Below, one piece after another: positions 1 to 11,900 of a stretch of DNA of 64,000 nucleotides (its first letter is position 1; each line of letters opens with the position of its first letter). Both the position numbers and the translations under genes were made by a program. The stretch is from Siphonodentalium dalli (lineage: Eukaryota > Mollusca > Scaphopoda > Gadilida > Siphonodentaliidae). Where the stretch lies: assembly GCA_032622095.1 (NCBI GenBank), contig CP136061.1:62625127-62689126 (forward strand), written 5' to 3'. The notes under the pieces were generated by a model. It was given only the letters and a program-made list of their open reading frames with translations, made no database searches and was not told the DNA's origin.

Positions 1-185
1 TTAGTATTCAGGAGCTATGCCAACTGGATAATGTAGCATTCTACTGAAAATCTCAAGCAAATCGACCGTACCACTCCATAGAAAACATCGTCCGAACTAC
101 ATTCAATTGTAAATATTTACTTCTCGATTCGGGACGCAATTATTGGTGAATGGTGATAAATTAACGAAAACGATTTCGCCATAAA
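1..185 (+). repeat. Interspersed repeat shared with 26500-26660
   Basis: CATAGAAAACATCGTC followed by GAACTAC and TCAATTGTAAATATTTAC, then GATTCGGGACGCAA, occurs here and at 26549-26620. The copies are about 85-90% alike by eye. This copy may extend beyond the window. Confidence 0.75.
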
Positions 186-189
186 GAGT

Positions 190-1720
190 CACTGCATTTA
201 ATTAATATATAAGAATGACGGTGTGTGTTGTCAATTTGGATATGATAATTGTAAAAATAACTACTTTGAGTAAGATTATTCTCCATTTCTATTTGATCAC
301 CCTAGCGGGGTGTTCACAACACTTTAAGCTCATCAGTACAAGTGCCAAAAGGCTACATACTTTACTGGATGAGCTACCGCGAGCCCGGAAAATGAATTAA
401 CAGCTCAATGTGGGCACATTATGTTGACACTGCCATGCGGGGTTTTCTCACCAACGCCAACCAAAGGGACATTCTATTATCTGAGCATTGAACCAGTCAG
501 GAAAATGCTGTTCTTCGGAACAAGAGAGACTACTCTATAGTGCTCGAAATATGGAAGTGATGATACGATGCAATATTATTTTGTTATAATCGCAACTCTT
601 GGGAAATTCATTGACCTTTACATATACTATATCGCAGTAATCTTCAAGTACATAATTCGCATACTAATCTCTAGCTTTATCGCTTTATTGTGATCACAAT
701 ATCCCGCTAAATACGTGAAATACTCATTTAAAAAACGGTTCAGACAATTTCTCGGTGGCTCTCGAACAATGAAATTGCTTAAATCCAGGAACAATATTTC
801 CTACATGAATCTTTTTTTCGCTGACAAAAAGTAAAGTTGACTTCAGATGAAACTCTACTTACTGATATTCCAATTTACTGGACTCGTTTTGTAACTCCCG
901 CTGTAAACTGCAGACTCGTTGTAGATCCTCTATTTATTATATGCTTGCCGATAAATAGCGGAAAATCACCATAACGCATGTCGTCGTATCTATCTCCTCG
1001 GAGATGCAGTGAAATCGCGTTTTGTGCGTATATATGTATTGTGTGCAATTATATCGGATTATTTTGATACGGCGAACGCTATAAAACAAGAGATTATTAC
1101 GTTCTATTTTAGACTTGACGATTATGAGTTGCTTTGTATCTGACTCCTTCAAATAACATTGCCACACAGCGATGTCACTTGTTAAATGTTTGTTCAAGAG
1201 TTATGTTTCTGTTGTTTTGTTTTGTTCAACTGTGATTGAACACAAGTCATCAAATGTATAATAAAAAACACTTTTCCACATTTCGTTGGCATTTCGATTT
1301 CCAGCATCCGGATTGGAATTTCCTGGTACCATTGCACATATGGATATACATATCAGTTAGGCCGAATTGATCAAGTTCACATAGTTCATTTGAAGAGTAC
1401 CCGGGAATGGCCAGGATCTGGAATACGTTGATACTGGGTACGCAGGATATCCAAAAAGCGTTGAGATTTGGTACCCATGCAGTAGTTCCATCCAGCAACA
1501 TTTTCACTGATCGAGAAATTGTTTGAAAACATCGGACAAACATCGGATTCCATTGACGGGTTTTGATACAGAGCACTCAAAGTCCATATCCAGTAACTCG
1601 AATAAACACATATTTCCAAACAAAACCGTACAACAATTAAAGTAATTTATAAAATGCAATGCGGGCAGCTGTAAATCGCGGTGCAGGCAAACATCGCGCC
1701 GTCGTGGTGTTTATCTTGAC
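190..1720. other. No gene recognised
   Basis: The short open frames (up to 108 codons) have no family motifs and no supported splice context. The sequence is AT-rich without strong internal repeats. Confidence 0.5.
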
Positions 1721-1723
1721 ACC

Positions 1724-1724
1724 G

Positions 1725-1758
<34 letters not shown>

Positions 1759-1768
1759 GCTGCTGCTG
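1724..1768 (+). repeat. GTT/GCT trinucleotide microsatellite
   Basis: (GTT)n is followed by (GCT)4, with no coding context. Confidence 0.95.
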
Positions 1769-1849
1769 ATCCATAATAATACAGGATATTAAGAAAGAGA
1801 CATATTTACAAAAAATAGAATAGAAAAATAAATAGATTATACACTTTAA

Positions 1850-2277
1850 AGACCCACTATATTTTCAAATGCCCAGATAACATTATACACAACTTATTCC
1901 ATATTATATACCATTTGGAAGAGGAACCAAAAATATATATATTCCACCAGAATACGGAACAGCTTTGGCCTAGGAGTGTCCACCAAGAGACAGAGATTCT
2001 CAGATTAATTCAAAGACTTCCCCCGTTGTCAACCCAGAATGCATCAGAATTCAAACTAAGAGATAGAGCTTTTCCCCTTCCATTGAGAATAATATACTTT
2101 ACAGTCCGGATCAAAATTAAGCACATAACACACCTCGGTACATCGGAAAAAAACAGCATGTTCCCAGTTTATTCGAACGGTCAGTTGATAACACAATGTT
2201 TTGGAGCATCCTCTTTCAAATGGTATATAATATGGAATATGTAATGTGATCTGGTGATTCGAAAATTAAGTGGGCCT
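1850..2277. mobile_element. TTAA-flanked element, short form (428 bp)
   Basis: It is flanked by TTAA (1846-1849 and 2278-2281). The terminal inverted repeats of about 85 bp begin AGACCCACTATATTTTC and AGGCCCACTTAATTTTCGA (as read inward). It shares both ends and internal sequence with the 3.84-kb element at 52183-56021. It is non-coding. Confidence 0.8.
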
Positions 2278-2519
2278 TTAAATCGTTTTAAATTTTTTAC
2301 CCGACACAATGGTGTATATAGCACCACGCGAACGTTTATTAACTTTTTTACTTTTTTGTTGGGTAAAACATATGTTACCCATGCACTTTGGGTCAATTTA
2401 ACCCAATGTTGGGCAATGTTTTTACTCAACGCAGGGTAACAGTTTACCCAATATTAATTTACCTTCTGCCTTGGGTGATTTTTTGTACCCAACATGTGGG
2501 TGAATAATTCCTTAATTAT

Positions 2520-2605
2520 TTGGTTTCTATTCTGAAGGTTCCCTATTCCGAAGGTTCCCTATTCCGAAGGTTCACTATTCCGAAGGTCCGCTATGCCGAA
2601 TGTTT
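2520..2605 (+). repeat. 16-bp tandem repeat TTCCCTATTCCGAAGG
   Basis: There are four to five copies, the last ones altered. The preceding 2370-2510 is rich in TTACCCAA/TTGGGTAA motifs in both orientations. Confidence 0.8.
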
Positions 2606-2889
2606 TTATATTCTTAAAGTATTGAGAGGGTTCTTTATCACGAATACTCTTGTTATGAAGGAAATAACTTCAAACATTAAAACAATAAATGTGATTTTGT
2701 TTTGTTTTCTCGGGTTTCCTTGAGATTTAATGTCATTACGTATGACAAACGAACCCATGAAATCGCGTATTGCTATCACACGGAGTCACGAAGGAAGAAC
2801 CACAAGAGCAGACAATCACAAAACGAACAATCGTTTCGGTGGCTTCCCAACTGCGCATTGGAACAATTCATCGCGATATGAGGCTTCCA

Positions 2890-3600
2890 AAGCTAGTCTG
2901 GTCGTTGAGACTCGATTTTGAGGTGAACCTAGAACAAATAGTTTGTTTTTGGTGTCATTTTGTCGAGCAGAATCTGGGGAACAATTTATCCAAAATCCAC
3001 TGAAATCCGCTTTGGGGAAAAAATCTAATTGAAATAGGGTCGTATTTATGGCTTTTAGTGTAAATTTTGCTGTTCTGATAGAAATGAACACCCAACCGTG
3101 AACAAATTCTATGCAATGGCTATTGGTGTGTTTGAATGTGACTATACCCATATAATAACATAACAAAAATCCCCATAAATCCCAGGGTGGGAAAGTCGTC
3201 ATTTTTGGGTCAAAAGTCAGGAATATTAAACAAAAAAATGGTGAAAATTGTAACTTCTGGTTGAGACTCTGATTTTAAGGTGGACCTATAAGTTGGAAAC
3301 CAGCTGGGTGTTTTTTTGTGTGTGTGTGTTATTCTGAGGAACAATATATCCAAAATTCGCTTTGGGGAAAATGTTCTACATATCTTTTTGTGTCAATTAT
3401 GCAGTTCCTTATTAGTCCAGTCAAACTGATGGAAAGAAACGCCCAACTGTGAACATATTTGCTATCCAATGACTTTTGGTGTTTTTGAGTATGACTATAT
3501 ACTCATAAAATAACAAAATCCCCATGAATTCCAGAATGGGAAAGTCGTCATTTATGGGTCAAAAGACTGGAATATGTAAAACAAAATGGTGAAAATTGGA
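2890..3600 (+). repeat. Interspersed repeat with AATCCGCTTTGGGGAAAA block
   Basis: GTCGTTGAGACTCGATTTTG to GCTTTGGGGAAAA (2901-3020) is partly repeated at about 3258-3375. Relatives lie at 5735-5850 (reverse), 42728-42860 (forward) and 44760-44915 (reverse). CCCATAAATCCCAG followed by GGTGGGAAAGTCGTC (3173-3200) recurs at 3520-3553. Confidence 0.75.
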
Positions 3601-4149
3601 ACAAATCTGCCAACCATAATCGCTCAGTCGAGTTCCCTGACTGCAAAATGTGGCCAAATAATAACATATCTAAAGTTTCCATGCTTTTCATGAAGGGAAA
3701 GTCGTTAATTTTGGATAAAAATGAAGAAAATATGTAAGAAAATGGTGAAAATTGGAATATGGCGGCCATTTCCTGGAGTGTACGACCAATCACTTCAATG
3801 TCCTCAAAATTTATTAATGTGACAGAAACCTGCAACAAAAACGCATTATTTTGTTTCCATACCATATGCCTGCCATTTCGTGCATAATGTGACTCTAAAA
3901 CTATAAAAGGGCGAATCCTAATCAGTTATAATAAGTCATATCCCGAGGATTTGACAATTCGGTGTTAAAATGACAGCGAAAATGGCAGTCGGAAGTGAAC
4001 ATTTTTATTTTTTATTTTGTTACTAAATCTTACGATATCGAATAAATGTATAGCCAATATGTAGTCATATATATATATATAATTTTCTGAAACAAATCCA
4101 ATTTGGATTTATGATTTCTATTTTATAAATAAATTATTAATAGAGGATA

Positions 4150-5290
4150 CTAAATTGCAATGCCACTATACGGGTTTCCAAAGCCATCAAATAGTTTCAT
4201 AATACATACAATGTGTGTCACAAACCACCTAACGAGTACGCCAAACCATATACAAAGTTACAAAACCCATCTAGTATCCAAAAACCAACATTTGAGTATC
4301 CCAATCCATACGACGGGCGCCCCAAATTCATATATTGTCCCAAACCATCGAAGGGGTGTCCCAATCCACAAAACTTTCTCAAACCACCCAGACTGATGTA
4401 GACTAAGGAAGGTAGTGACCCAAACGATACTCAACTGGTGTCATAACTCACACATATATTCCCTCAAACCATGCATCTGGTATTCCAACCCACACAAAAT
4501 GAGCGTCCCAAACTACAAATTAGTGTCTCAATCGACCTGATTAGGAACCCAATCCATTCAACGAATATTTCCAAACCACACCGGTAGTGCTCCAGACTTT
4601 GCAGCCAATGTTCGAAACCACATTGGTTTGTCTCAAACCACCCAACAGATGTCCGAAACTATCCAATGAGTGTCCATAACCATCAATTTGAGTAAAACAA
4701 ACCATACAATGAGCACCCATCGAGTGTGTCAAACCATTCAATCAGTGCCCCAAAACCACACAATGGGTGTACCAAGGTAACCAAACAATCCATCGGGTGT
4801 CCGAAACCACACGATTGGCAGGCATCCGATATGTACCCCATGCCACAGAACTAGTATCCCAAGACACCCGGGAGTGTCACATGTCATACAACATACAGCT
4901 GTCGTCTCAATCCATTCATCTATAGTGCCCCGATCAGCCCAAACAGTGACAGAATCGGCCACGCAGTATCCCAATGCACATAACCACTGTCTAAAATCTA
5001 AAGCGAGTGTCTCAAACCACTCAATGTGAACAAATCACCACATTGGTGCCCTAAAACCATCCAACTGAAGTCACAAATCACACAGCGGGTGACCTAACCC
5101 ATAAAACTAGCATCACAAACCATCCAATGAGTTCCCTATCCATCCAACTGGACATGTGTTACAAACCAACTACCAACTGCCATCTCAATACATCTACAAT
5201 AGTGTACAAAACCCTCCATCGAGTATTTCAGACGACCAAGTGAGTTTATCAAACCATCCAATGAGTTTACCAAAAACACGGTTTGATATA
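4150..5290 (+). repeat. Degenerate minisatellite, about 25-28 bp unit
   Basis: There are more than 35 diverged units of the form 'CCAAACCATCCAATGAGTGT' plus 5-8 bases. A complement-like stretch (GTTTGGGACACTGATT) follows at 5310-5370. It lies upstream of the channel gene. Confidence 0.85.
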
Positions 5291-5734
5291 TTTGATGGAT
5301 GGATTTGTACACTAGTTTGGGACACTGATTAGATGATGTGGGACATTACGTGTGTGGTTTGAGACACTATAGTTGGGCTCTTTAAAAACACTTCTTCGAA
5401 TATTTCCGTTATTTCGTCAACAACTCTTCTTCAATATCTCCGTTATTTCGTCAAAAACACTTCTTCTCATACAAATCGCCGTTATTTAGAGTTATTGCCC
5501 TTCATATTAAATATGAAGCTAACATGCAGGATTAGCAAAACATGTCTTCATTTGGTGGACAATCCCAAGCTCGCGTGCCACGCGTGGTTGGATTGTCCAT
5601 TTATTAATGACCATTATAGGTACCGATTGTCCATTTATAAGTGGACAATCTTTGAAGAATTGTCTGATATTTCATAAGGAACGGAATGTCATACATAAAA
5701 AAACCACAAATAGGACCTTTTTTTTCAAAACGCT

Positions 5735-5850
5735 CTGGAAAATTTTCCCCAAAGCGGATTTTGGATATGTTGTTCCCCAGATTCTACCCGACAAAATGAC
5801 ACAAAAACAGCTTGTCGTCAATTTGTTCTAGGTCCAATGATTCAACGACA
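5735..5850 (-). repeat. Interspersed repeat, reverse copy
   Basis: CCCCAAAGCGGATTTTGGAT to CAATTTGTTCTAGGTCCA is the complement of 2925-3020. Confidence 0.75.
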
Positions 5851-6202
5851 GACTAAGCACGCACTGGAGTAATATCTGCCATCAAAATAAATAAATCAAA
5901 GAGATTATGTCATGGATAAACGATCCAACAGACGACTATTATCATAAGGGTAGGATCACACGTTGGAAAATTGGTCAGGAAATTTTGCATGCAAATCGCC
6001 GTAAGATGTGCTATGTTTGTGTTTTGCGGTCTATCGTCGTTTCAGCGCCAATGCCATATTACGAAGTTGTTAGTTTTGCGGGTGGGGGACAGAATGCGTA
6101 AAGGTTTAGTTTCACCTGGAAATAACTCCCAAGTGCTGTGAGTCGAAACCACCGACTCCCGGAAAGCAGCTGGCGATCTTGCCCAGACACAAGAATCATG
6201 TT

Positions 6203-6480
6203 ATCTCAACCCTTCCATGACTGGAGCTTACTGAAATTTTGCGAAAACCCTGTGCCAATGCATTCTCTTATATATGCTAGTCTCCCATGTATAGCTAGCC
6301 TCGCATATATACGATAATACATTGTCCTAACAATATTTACCTTGACCAGTGCATTCTTTTATATATGTGAAGATCCATGTACTGTGGGGAAACTCGCATA
6401 TATAAGATAATGCACTGGATCTTTAATGCTGCACCGGCGCAGCTCGTGTCATAACAATATAGTAAATGGGGTTATAATTT
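6203..6480. mobile_element. Hairpin element with ATTCTCTTATATATG arms, copy 1
   Basis: It starts AACCCTTCCATGACTGGAGC and continues through CGAAAACCCTGTGCCAATGC into two hairpins built on GCATTCTCTTATATATG and its complement. The order is the reverse complement of the copy next to exon 5 (34985-35228). The right limit is unclear. Confidence 0.68.
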
Positions 6481-6689
6481 CCAAAAAGTTGAAAGTTCTT
6501 AAATATTGTGAAACAACAATCGCTTTTATTAATTAGCTATAGGTTATCGGCCGCGATTTATAAGTAGAACGCTGCCCGCGTCATTGGTAACAACAAAATC
6601 GGCCAATAAGTAGAAAACGCGGCCAATAAGTCAAGGTAACGTAAATGACGTCATACGTAATAAGCTCGATCGGCAAATAATATTTAGGA

Positions 6690-7545
6690 GATAAACATAC
6701 CCTGTTGAGTTGTACATTCTGGGATTCGAGCATGAAAACAGTTTGTGAACTAGAATGCACTCTCTGGGGCTGCCTATACTTGCGCCCATCACACATTCGG
6801 CATGTGTTGCGGTGTCTTACCAACAGCAGTTTGAATCACGGGTGCTGGCCCCTCGTTTGAGAGAGATCGATAACAAAATTATAGATATCAAATCTCAGTT
6901 CATCGCTGAAATAGTTGTGTGTACGGACATAATATCTCTATTATCTCAAGTTGATATATTACACTATTATAAATGCTAGTCTTAGTAATACGTACGAGTT
7001 GTTTGACATATTTATAGAACATTATAGACATCGTTCATATAAAGATAGGAAACGAAGTTGTTGGCAGATGGAATAGCCAGTCCGTGTAACACGAGTCTCA
7101 GCTGTCTGGACATCGACGCAATATGCATGTCTGGTGTTTTGCGCGCCCATGTAGCTCGTGACGTCCTGATGTTCGTCATGACGTCATGGCGTCTTGATCG
7201 GTTTCCAGAAAGAAATCATTCAAAATGGTTAACTTATGAACGATTTATTACCAAAATAAAACCAGATGACGATGCAAATTAAGTATATATCTTGATTTAA
7301 ATTACAATTGATGCAACCATTTCATATTTCGCGTGTCCATTATTTACAGTATGTACTTCCGGTATGACGTAACATGTTCGCGGAAGGACAGACAACAGAC
7401 AAAGATCCGAACCGAAAACATTACTTGCGTCCAGCATGGACTGGCGCAAGTAACGAGCCGGCTTGCCGGCGAGTTCACAAACTGTTTTCATGCTCGAATC
7501 CCAGAATGTACAACGAAACAGGTTACGTTTATCTCCATTGTAATT
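6690..7545. repeat. Inverted repeat with TGGGATTCGAGCATGAAAAC arms
   Basis: The sequence from TGTACATTCTGGGATTCGAG to CAGTTTGTGAAC at 6712-6750 is mirrored at 7470-7522. The arms extend weakly beyond this. It is probably a decayed foldback element upstream of the channel gene. Confidence 0.65.
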
Positions 7546-7719
7546 CAATCTAGCAAGGAATTTGCAAAAAAACTGTATAAAAAGTATCATTTAGTCATTT
7601 TCATGACACGAATCGAGACTTTCATTTCGCCGTTGTCACCGTGCACAAATCATTGGGTTTGTTCATTGCGTTACTCGGAACACTGCTCCGTAACCATTTC
7701 CTGTGGGGGGCGGGTTGGC

Positions 7720-7910
7720 TCGTTTCGCTACTCCGTTCTGCGCCGTTGAAATTGTACCGTGCCACATTCAGATTTGATGCACGCTGAAGCGGCCGATGAA
7801 CGGTATCTATAGACCACAACGCGCGTGTGTGCTCGTTTCGCTACTCGTTCTGCGCCGATGAAATTTGACCGTGCTACATTCAGATTTGATGCACTCTGAA
7901 GCGGCCGATG
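7720..7910 (+). repeat. Tandem duplication of about 100 bp
   Basis: GCTCGTTTCGCTACT...GCGGCCGATG occurs at 7717-7799 and again at 7831-7909, with about 90% identity by eye. Confidence 0.8.
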
Positions 7911-7914
7911 TCGG

Positions 7915-8600
7915 TGAATCGAAAACGAAAGTTATAGCAGCTCTCGGCCAATCAGAATGCTTGTTTTTAGTGACAAATACTAAATTGAATTACAATGGGA
8001 TATATAGATTGCAGTTGATTTCGGATGAATTACGGACAGTCACTGTTTTTGGGAGTAAATATACATGTACGTGGATGAACTACACGTATCCGTATCAATA
8101 TCATTCCAAAATTCCTGTCAGATTTTGAGAAAATCCATTTTGAAATTTCCGGAAATTTTGGTAGAACTTTCTACTGACCCGTAAAGTATTTAACGTATTT
8201 ATTGCCGATTTTGATCCGCGCAACCGCGTAACAAAAGTGAGCATAATACAAGCCTTCGAATTATCAGGGCATTTAAATACATTAGCCGTTTGTCAGTCTG
8301 CAGAAAGCATGTCAGTTGGCCAGCGACATACTTGCCCCGAAAATTTAAAATAAGCAGCTTTATATACTCAGTTCGTATTTGTGTGTTTGTTAATTAAAAC
8401 GAGTGTCCTTCGCCCGTTTTGCATACCGAGTATTAACAATGTCATATCAAACTCGTTAATCCTATATGTAATTACTTATAATTATGAGTAGTATTGTTGG
8501 GCGCATACTCTACCACAATAAGAGTACACACGAGATCACGGGATGCTTGCGCGCGTAGCATGACATCAGACTTGTATGACATCCATTCAGTTGACCGGTC
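7915..8600. other. Upstream flank without a recognised gene
   Basis: Part of it (8105-8160, GAGAAAATCCATTTTG) resembles the complement of 50460-50510, and 6450-6485 resembles the complement of 50575-50615. The stretch may therefore be the end of an old element of about 1.7 kb. Confidence 0.4.
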
Positions 8601-8639
8601 GCGTACAAATGGCCTTTATTATTCTAGGTAGCTCTCGCC

Positions 8640-8857
8640 CCTCTCAAGGGCCTGCTCGGGTTGACTAGCTTTATATGGGCGTGTAGTCACCGAGGAGTGG
8701 TGTTTGATCAGCTCTTCGTTGGTATCTGGCTCCCTGTGCGTCAAGCGAATTTTCTGCATGCAAAGAGTTTAGGAGTTGACTACCCGAAAGTATAGCGATT
8801 GTGTTGGATATATTTCGAGGACTTTAACATTTTATATTTACGAAATTTGGAATCATT
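8640..8857 (+). promoter_or_regulatory. Probable 5' UTR and promoter region of the channel gene
   Basis: A TTTATATG at 8670-8677 could be a TATA-like element 180 bp before the first ATG, in a stretch somewhat richer in GC than its surroundings (about 8620-8760). No other core promoter element is convincing. If exon 1 is wrongly chosen, this call falls with it. Confidence 0.25.
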
Positions 8858-8924
8858 ATGATGCAATCTATACTAGTACAGTTGCTCGTGGCAGCGATTC
8901 CTGTTAATTTCCTGTTTCCCGGTG
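8858..8924 (+). CDS. Exon 1: start codon and signal peptide
   Basis: Two adjacent ATG codons (8858 and 8861) begin a 22-residue hydrophobic peptide rich in L, V, A and I, ending F-L-F-P-G. The donor GTATGT follows at 8925-8930, leaving phase 1, which is what exon 2 needs. This is the least certain exon because signal peptides are not distinctive. Support comes from its phase, its donor, and the fact that total codon length closes exactly. Either ATG could be used. A further 5' untranslated exon cannot be excluded. Confidence 0.65.
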
Positions 8925-11900
8925 GTATGTTGTCATTTATGAAACGTTATCATTACCCCATGCTACATTAACTAAATAATATATGTTAAAATTTCTATAA
9001 ATATATGTTCGCTGTGATTACTCGGACACAATGAGAACATTTTAATGGGACAGACTGCTAACTATGTGTCATAACACGTTGGAATGTGTATCGGTTATAA
9101 TCCACTTTGCTATATATATACAAGAAATACAGACTAAGGCGCGTATGATTCGTATTTCGAAATAACCGAATGTGGAATATGTACCTTCGAATGTTGCATC
9201 TGTGATTAAAGCTATGCGATGCCACGTCGCGTTGTTGCATAGTGGGTCCTTGTCGCATATTTCGGGATTTAGCTTAAAGGGGTCTGTACACAGAGATAGG
9301 CAATTTTTTTATTTACTCCCATTGACATAACTTTCAAGTTAGATTGTGTTCGTGTTTAAACCTAATTTAGCGACGAAAATATTGATCTTGGAAATAAAAA
9401 ATATTACGATTTCAAACTACGCGCCATGTTTTTGACCTTCACCGGAGAAGACGCAGGTTGCAGGATGAACCGGAAGTTCAATTGATGCCTGTAATCTCTT
9501 CCATCGGACAATCTCACCCCCTATAAAAATACTTGACGCTTTATGAATCTTGTTTCTTCTCTTTTTTTCCAAATTGGTTATAGCGGGACTTCCTTTTGCA
9601 TGTAACTTGTTTTGTTCGCAACTCAATAATGTTCGTCGTAAACGGCCGTCGATAAAAGACACCCAACATGTGAGATTTCAAGAACGGTAACTCGTAATGG
9701 CATAATTCGCCATTTTATGACTCCAGCCATAAATTCATTTATATTAAATAATTCAATTTGACTTTTATGATAGCCTGTTAACCGGAACGTTTTCAGTAGA
9801 CATCGTCGGCTCAAATACGTTATTTTAAAATATAATATTGATATTAGATCGCAATTGTTACCGGGAATTTATTGAAATTGGCGTACAGTACCCCTTTAAT
9901 CATAAACAATCAATACAAACGTGCATGCGTTGTGCGGTGACTAGTGAAATAGAACTATTATTAACAGAGATATTACTGATTGTATGGGAATTATTGCGGT
10001 GGTGAACATACATTTAATAAATCGTTTACACGTAATCATATGCTAACGCCCACAGGCCTGCATGAGAAAATTGTAGGACAGATGATTTTCCATTCAGTGT
10101 AAGAACTCAGCATCAAAGCCGCTAGTTACACGTACGACGTTCACACATTGGCAAGTCTGCATACAATTCTAGTACCAAACGCGGTCAAACGTGCCAAAAT
10201 TTAATAAATTCTTCCCACTTTCGACAAATCAGCATTATTGTTTATCAATTTACGACAGCGGTTTCGCACGATTGCTGATATCGCATTTTATCTTCTTCTT
10301 TTTTTTGCTTTTATAAACTCATATCTGACTCCCGCGGTGCCATTCTGGCATCCTTGTATCAAACAATATGATTCCCTATGTATCATTGATATTACTTAAT
10401 ATAACAACGCGTTGGAACCGACGTAATTAACGGTGAGTATAATTATGTTATCTTCTCGCAAGTACCCGAAAAATAACCACCGACATTTGCTTTCCTCGTA
10501 TCGGTGGTACAATAAGCTCTATAAACTAGCAATATCATTTCAGTATTACCGGTTTACACATCACCTGTTTGCACGTTGATATAGACAGAACACAACGCGC
10601 ATCTTAAAACGAGACTCTTTTATCGAATGAGTTGCGGATGGCGCAAGGATATATTTCGCGAGAGCGTAGCTTGAGCGAAATATAACTTTGCGCCGTCCGC
10701 AACGAGTTCGATAAAAGATTCGAGATTATGATGCAAGTTGTGTTCTGTATGTATTCTACACCGTTCATTCAGATAAGTTCAATCCATGAATGTCACCTTC
10801 ATTGTTACTATAGCTACCTTTATTGTGATTTAAAGGTACTCAATCCGATAAAACTCCTCTCAATTACTATTTCAATGGCTTCGGGGGTCAAAAATATTTG
10901 ATTCGAGTCGAGGAAGTCACCCATCAAAGCTCAGATTTTTTAGATATCGATTTTAGAAATCTATTATTTTTCATTATCGGGAATACTTTCTGTCCCAGCA
11001 CACAGTCAAAATTGCGTTATTATTACCACTTGATTTTAGAGTTATCCATCCTTGTCTGTTTGATTAGTATTTTGGTGTACACATCTCGAGCATATTACGA
11101 AGTTGAAGGCAATTATTAGTACTCATCTCGAGAAAATAACAAATTTCAAAACTCAATATCTAATAACTCTGAGCTTTGTTTGATGGGTTCCTCGACTCGA
11201 ATCAAATATGTTTTACCCCAAAAGCCAAAGAAATAGTAATATAGGACCCTCTGATCGGATTGTTGTTGTTGGAATCTGTTGAGATGGGGACCCTCTGATC
11301 GAATTGAGTACCTATAAGTCTGACAAAATAACCAGTAATTATGGGGGGATCACCGGAAGCGGATGACCAACGTAATGTACGCCATCTTTCTTGGCGACAA
11401 CGTCAACAAGAATAGTGCCGGCTTGTATTCTACTAGAGGTATACACTAATATGTATTCAATGGCTGGAATTCCGTTGAATACAAGTGACTCACGCCAATG
11501 GGTGTGGAATAAATAGACAGAACACAACGCGCATCTTAATCGATAATCGTTTATCGAATGAGTTGCGGATGGCGCAAGGATATATTTCGCGAGAGCGTAG
11601 CTCGAGCGAAATATAACTTTGCGCCGTCCGCAACGAGTTCGATAAAAGATTCGAGATTATGATGCAAGTTGTGTTCTGTATTTATTCTACACCGTTCAGT
11701 CAGATAAGTTCAATCCATGAATGTCACCTCCATTGTTACTATAGCTACCTTTATTGTGATTTAAGTCTGACCAATAACAAGTAATTATGGGGGGATCACC
11801 GGAAGCGGGTGATCGACGTTATGTACGCCATCTTTCTTGGCGTCAACAAGAATAGTTCCGGCTTTTATTGCACAATCCATGCAATGGCTTATTTGTGCTA

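Noticed and set aside
7333-7749. 138-codon open frame upstream of the channel gene
   Set aside because: It crosses an inverted repeat and a tandem duplication, and has no family motif.
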